A stretch of 64,000 nt of DNA from Larkinella sp965227735. Its GTDB lineage: Bacteria > Bacteroidota > Bacteroidia > Cytophagales > Spirosomataceae. The stretch is from contig NZ_OZ245776.1 of the NCBI RefSeq assembly GCF_965227735.1, forward strand, positions 6,696,001 to 6,760,000, given 5' to 3'. A program made the translations under genes and the position numbers. Under the pieces are notes generated by a model that had not been told where the DNA came from, did no database searches, and saw nothing but the letters and a program-made list of their open reading frames with translations. This document shows, in pieces, positions 61,941-64,000 of the stretch (position 1 is its first letter; each line of letters starts with the position of its first letter).

Positions 61941-63485
61941 GTGTCACTACTTGATCCGTATCTGAGTCCACTGACGGCCGATCAGGTGGCCCATCTGCTG
62001 AGACGGGCCACCTTTGGTCCGACGGCGAGTCAGGTGAAAAGCCTGACCGGGCAAACGGCTGCCCGGCTCGTGACCATGTTGCTGGCCGACCAGTCCCAGC
62101 CCGCTCCACCCCTTGATCTAACCACCGGCAAGCCGTTTCATGACCAGCCCTTCGATACGGTCAACGCGGGAAAGCTAACCGGTTACGTCAAGAACTGGTG
62201 GGCCAATCTGATGCTCAATCAGCCGTTGTCGCTGCTCGAAAAAACCACCCTCTTCTGGTCGAATCATTTCGTAACCCGCGATTCGACGGTCAATGATTAT
62301 CGGTTTATGTACCGGTATTCGGCGCTGCTGCGGCAACATGCGCTGGGCAATTTCAAGGCTCTTGCGGTGGCTGTCACGCAGGACCCGGCCATGTTGCGGT
62401 TTTTGAACGGGAATCAGAATGTGGCCGGAACCGCCAACGAAAACTACGCCCGTGAGCTTCAGGAGCTGTTTGTCACGGGCCGTAATGGCGGCTATTCGGA
62501 AGACGACGTTCGGGCGGCCGCCAAAGTGCTGACGGGCTGGGCCGACACCGGGTATCGCGATGCGACCAAAGCCGAAATCAGCACGGTCTTTCGGGCAAAC
62601 CGGCACGATACGACCGACAAAACATTCTCGGCAGCCTACCAAAATACGGTCATTAAAGGTCGTTCAGGCGCCAGTGCGGGGGTCGACGAGCTGAATGAGT
62701 TGCTGGATATGCTGCTGCGAAATGCCGAAACGCCCCGCTATATTTGCCGAAAACTGTACCGCTGGTTTGTCAATGCAGACATTCCGGCCAAGGTCGAAAC
62801 GGATTTTATCCAGCCCTTGGCCGAGGTATTCCGGAAAAGCAATTTCGAACTGAAACCGGTGCTGGCTGCTCTCTTCCAGAGCCAGCATTTTTTCGACGAA
62901 GCCCTGCGCGGGGCGGTGATTAAATCACCGGTAGACCTGGTGGTCGGAACGTTTCGATTCTGGGGCTTGCAGGCATCGGATCAAAATCTGACGGCCTATT
63001 ACCAGATTGGGAATTACCTCTACGCCCGCGTGAAAGAGCAGCAGCAGGATTTGCTGAATCCGCCTACGGTTTTCGGCTGGACGGCCTACTACCAAACCGG
63101 CTACTATCAGCAATGGATCAATTCGACCACGCTGGGACTACGCGGTTTTTTCGGGGATGCCTTGACGACCAATGCCCTGAAATTGAACGCAAAACCGGTG
63201 ATCGATGTGCTGGCGTACGTCAAAACCCTGTCTGACCCCAGTGATCCCGCCAAACTGGTGAACGACCTGACCGGGCAATTGCTGGCACTAACCCTCACCC
63301 AGCCGCAGAAAGACTTTCTGATTGATACCATCCTGCTCAACTCCATTCCGCGTTACGAGTGGACCGGTGAGTGGAATGACTATATAAAATCGCCGAATGA
63401 CATGGCCAAAAAGCAAGCCGTTCAAATCAAATTAACCGCTTTCCTGCAATACGTTTTTCGCATGGCCGAGTATCAGGTAACCTAA
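61941..63485 (+). CDS. DUF1800-family protein
   Basis: A 514-residue protein with a GTG start. It opens LTADQVAHLLRRATFGPTASQV, the family signature, and later has ARELQELFVTGRNGGYSEDDVRAAAKVLTGWADTG and LDMLLRNAETPRYICRKLYRWFVN. DUF1800 proteins are cytoplasmic or exported proteins of unknown biochemistry, always paired with a DUF1501 protein as here. No signal peptide is seen. Confidence 0.85.
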   Translation: MSLLDPYLSPLTADQVAHLLRRATFGPTASQVKSLTGQTAARLVTMLLADQSQPAPPLDLTTGKPFHDQPFDTVNAGKLTGYVKNWWANLMLNQPLSLLEKTTLFWSNHFVTRDSTVNDYRFMYRYSALLRQHALGNFKALAVAVTQDPAMLRFLNGNQNVAGTANENYARELQELFVTGRNGGYSEDDVRAAAKVLTGWADTGYRDATKAEISTVFRANRHDTTDKTFSAAYQNTVIKGRSGASAGVDELNELLDMLLRNAETPRYICRKLYRWFVNADIPAKVETDFIQPLAEVFRKSNFELKPVLAALFQSQHFFDEALRGAVIKSPVDLVVGTFRFWGLQASDQNLTAYYQIGNYLYARVKEQQQDLLNPPTVFGWTAYYQTGYYQQWINSTTLGLRGFFGDALTTNALKLNAKPVIDVLAYVKTLSDPSDPAKLVNDLTGQLLALTLTQPQKDFLIDTILLNSIPRYEWTGEWNDYIKSPNDMAKKQAVQIKLTAFLQYVFRMAEYQVT

Positions 63486-63497
63486 TGGATGAATACT

Positions 63498-64000
63498 ATG
63501 AAACGTCGTGATTTCTTACAACAGGCGGTTTCGTCGCTGGTCCTGCCGGTTCTGATCGATGGATATGGAGCCAAAGCCTTTGCGCGCCCGTCGTCGTTCG
63601 TCCAGTCGCTGCTCAGCCTGGCCGAGCAGAGCGACCGGGTGCTGGTCATCATCCAGTTGCAGGGTGGGAATGATGGGTTGAATACGGTTATTCCACTCGA
63701 TCAGTTGGGTACATACTCATCCGCGGGTTTTCGGGGAAACATTGCCATTCCCGGAGCCAAAGCCCTGAAATTGAAGTACTATCCCGAAACCGGCCTGCAC
63801 CCGGCGATGACCGGAATGCAGCAACTTTTCAACGAAAGCAGGCTGAGCATCGTGCAGGGAGTGTCGTACCCGTCGCCCAATTTTTCCCACTTTCGGGCGA
63901 GCGACATCTGGATGACGGGGGTGGATGCTGACAAAACCGCAACTTCCGGCTGGACCGGGCGGTATCTGGACAATCGGTTTCCCGGTTTTCCGGACAAGTA
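63498..64000 (+). CDS. DUF1501-family protein, partial
   Basis: The gene runs off the right edge; 167 complete codons are present. MKRRDFLQQAVSSLVLPVLIDGYGAKAFA is a Tat-type signal, followed by VLVIIQLQGGNDGLNTVIPL and LHPAMTGMQQLFNESRLSIVQG, both family hallmarks (the latter includes the L-H-P motif). An upstream ATG at 63489 would add three residues. It lies 13 bases after the DUF1800 gene, forming the usual pair; such proteins are believed to act in the periplasm. Confidence 0.85.
   Translation, partial: MKRRDFLQQAVSSLVLPVLIDGYGAKAFARPSSFVQSLLSLAEQSDRVLVIIQLQGGNDGLNTVIPLDQLGTYSSAGFRGNIAIPGAKALKLKYYPETGLHPAMTGMQQLFNESRLSIVQGVSYPSPNFSHFRASDIWMTGVDADKTATSGWTGRYLDNRFPGFPDK

Overview
The window looks like a chromosomal segment of a Bacteroidota member, most probably order Cytophagales (Spirosoma/Larkinella-like). 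This is inferred from a SusC/SusD pair behind a FecI-type sigma factor and FecR, several DUF families typical of the phylum (DUF4369, DUF2490, DUF1800/DUF1501), a lysine-rich histone-like protein, PAS-rich histidine kinases, a near absence of Shine-Dalgarno sequences, and several TAnnTTTG promoter elements. Base composition is somewhat above 50% GC by eye. No taxonomic marker was searched, so the genus is a guess.

Layout. 1-8.4 kb: the 3' end of mutS, a secreted unknown, a NupG-type nucleoside symporter, an AT-richer nucleotidyltransferase module with a tiny partner gene, a double DUF1801 protein, a di-heme cytochrome-c peroxidase/MauG-like protein, a PhoX-like lipoprotein and a small membrane-anchored coiled-coil protein. 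8.4-20 kb: histone-like protein, secreted calcineurin-like phosphoesterase, glycosyltransferase, GH1 beta-glucosidase, fatty-acid desaturase, a large block of nested palindromes, a divergent photolyase/cryptochrome, GNAT acetyltransferase and several small envelope proteins. 20-24.3 kb: clpB, then an 0.8-kb array of 250-bp repeats full of short palindromes, abutting a Y1 (IS200/REP-type) transposase. 24.3-33.5 kb: a cell-surface-signalling and nutrient-uptake locus (ECF sigma, FecR, SusC with an N-terminal STN domain, SusD, an SGNH hydrolase whose catalytic blocks are in circularly permuted order, and an FAD oxidoreductase). 33.5-36.7 kb: a second nested-palindrome block, then a NarL-type regulator convergent with a TPR histidine kinase. 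36.9-42.1 kb: an operon of FHA-serine protease, PP2C phosphatase, Ser/Thr kinase and an outer-membrane barrel protein. 42.1-48.4 kb: an SDR enzyme with a membrane tail, a beta-propeller protein, a small periplasmic protein and a large hybrid kinase. 48.4-54 kb: a tRNA-Lys-like sequence carrying a 16-nt insertion in its anticodon loop, a chromate-resistance cluster (DUF1259, a chrB remnant, chrA, DUF2490) and kup. 54-64 kb: YcgL-like protein, CBM9-like protein, GH3-type amido synthetase, a zinc metalloprotease, a PAS kinase, a lipoprotein, and a DUF1800/DUF1501 pair running off the end.

How the parts may work together. The SusC receptor with an STN domain, FecR and ECF sigma form the expected three-part signalling chain from outer membrane to promoter. 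The FHA/PP2C/kinase operon has every element of a reversible Ser/Thr phosphorylation circuit with a membrane-anchored protease as a possible output. The strongest candidates for something undescribed are the permuted SGNH hydrolase, the FHA-protease/phosphatase/kinase operon, the palindrome array next to the Y1 transposase, and the interrupted tRNA-Lys.
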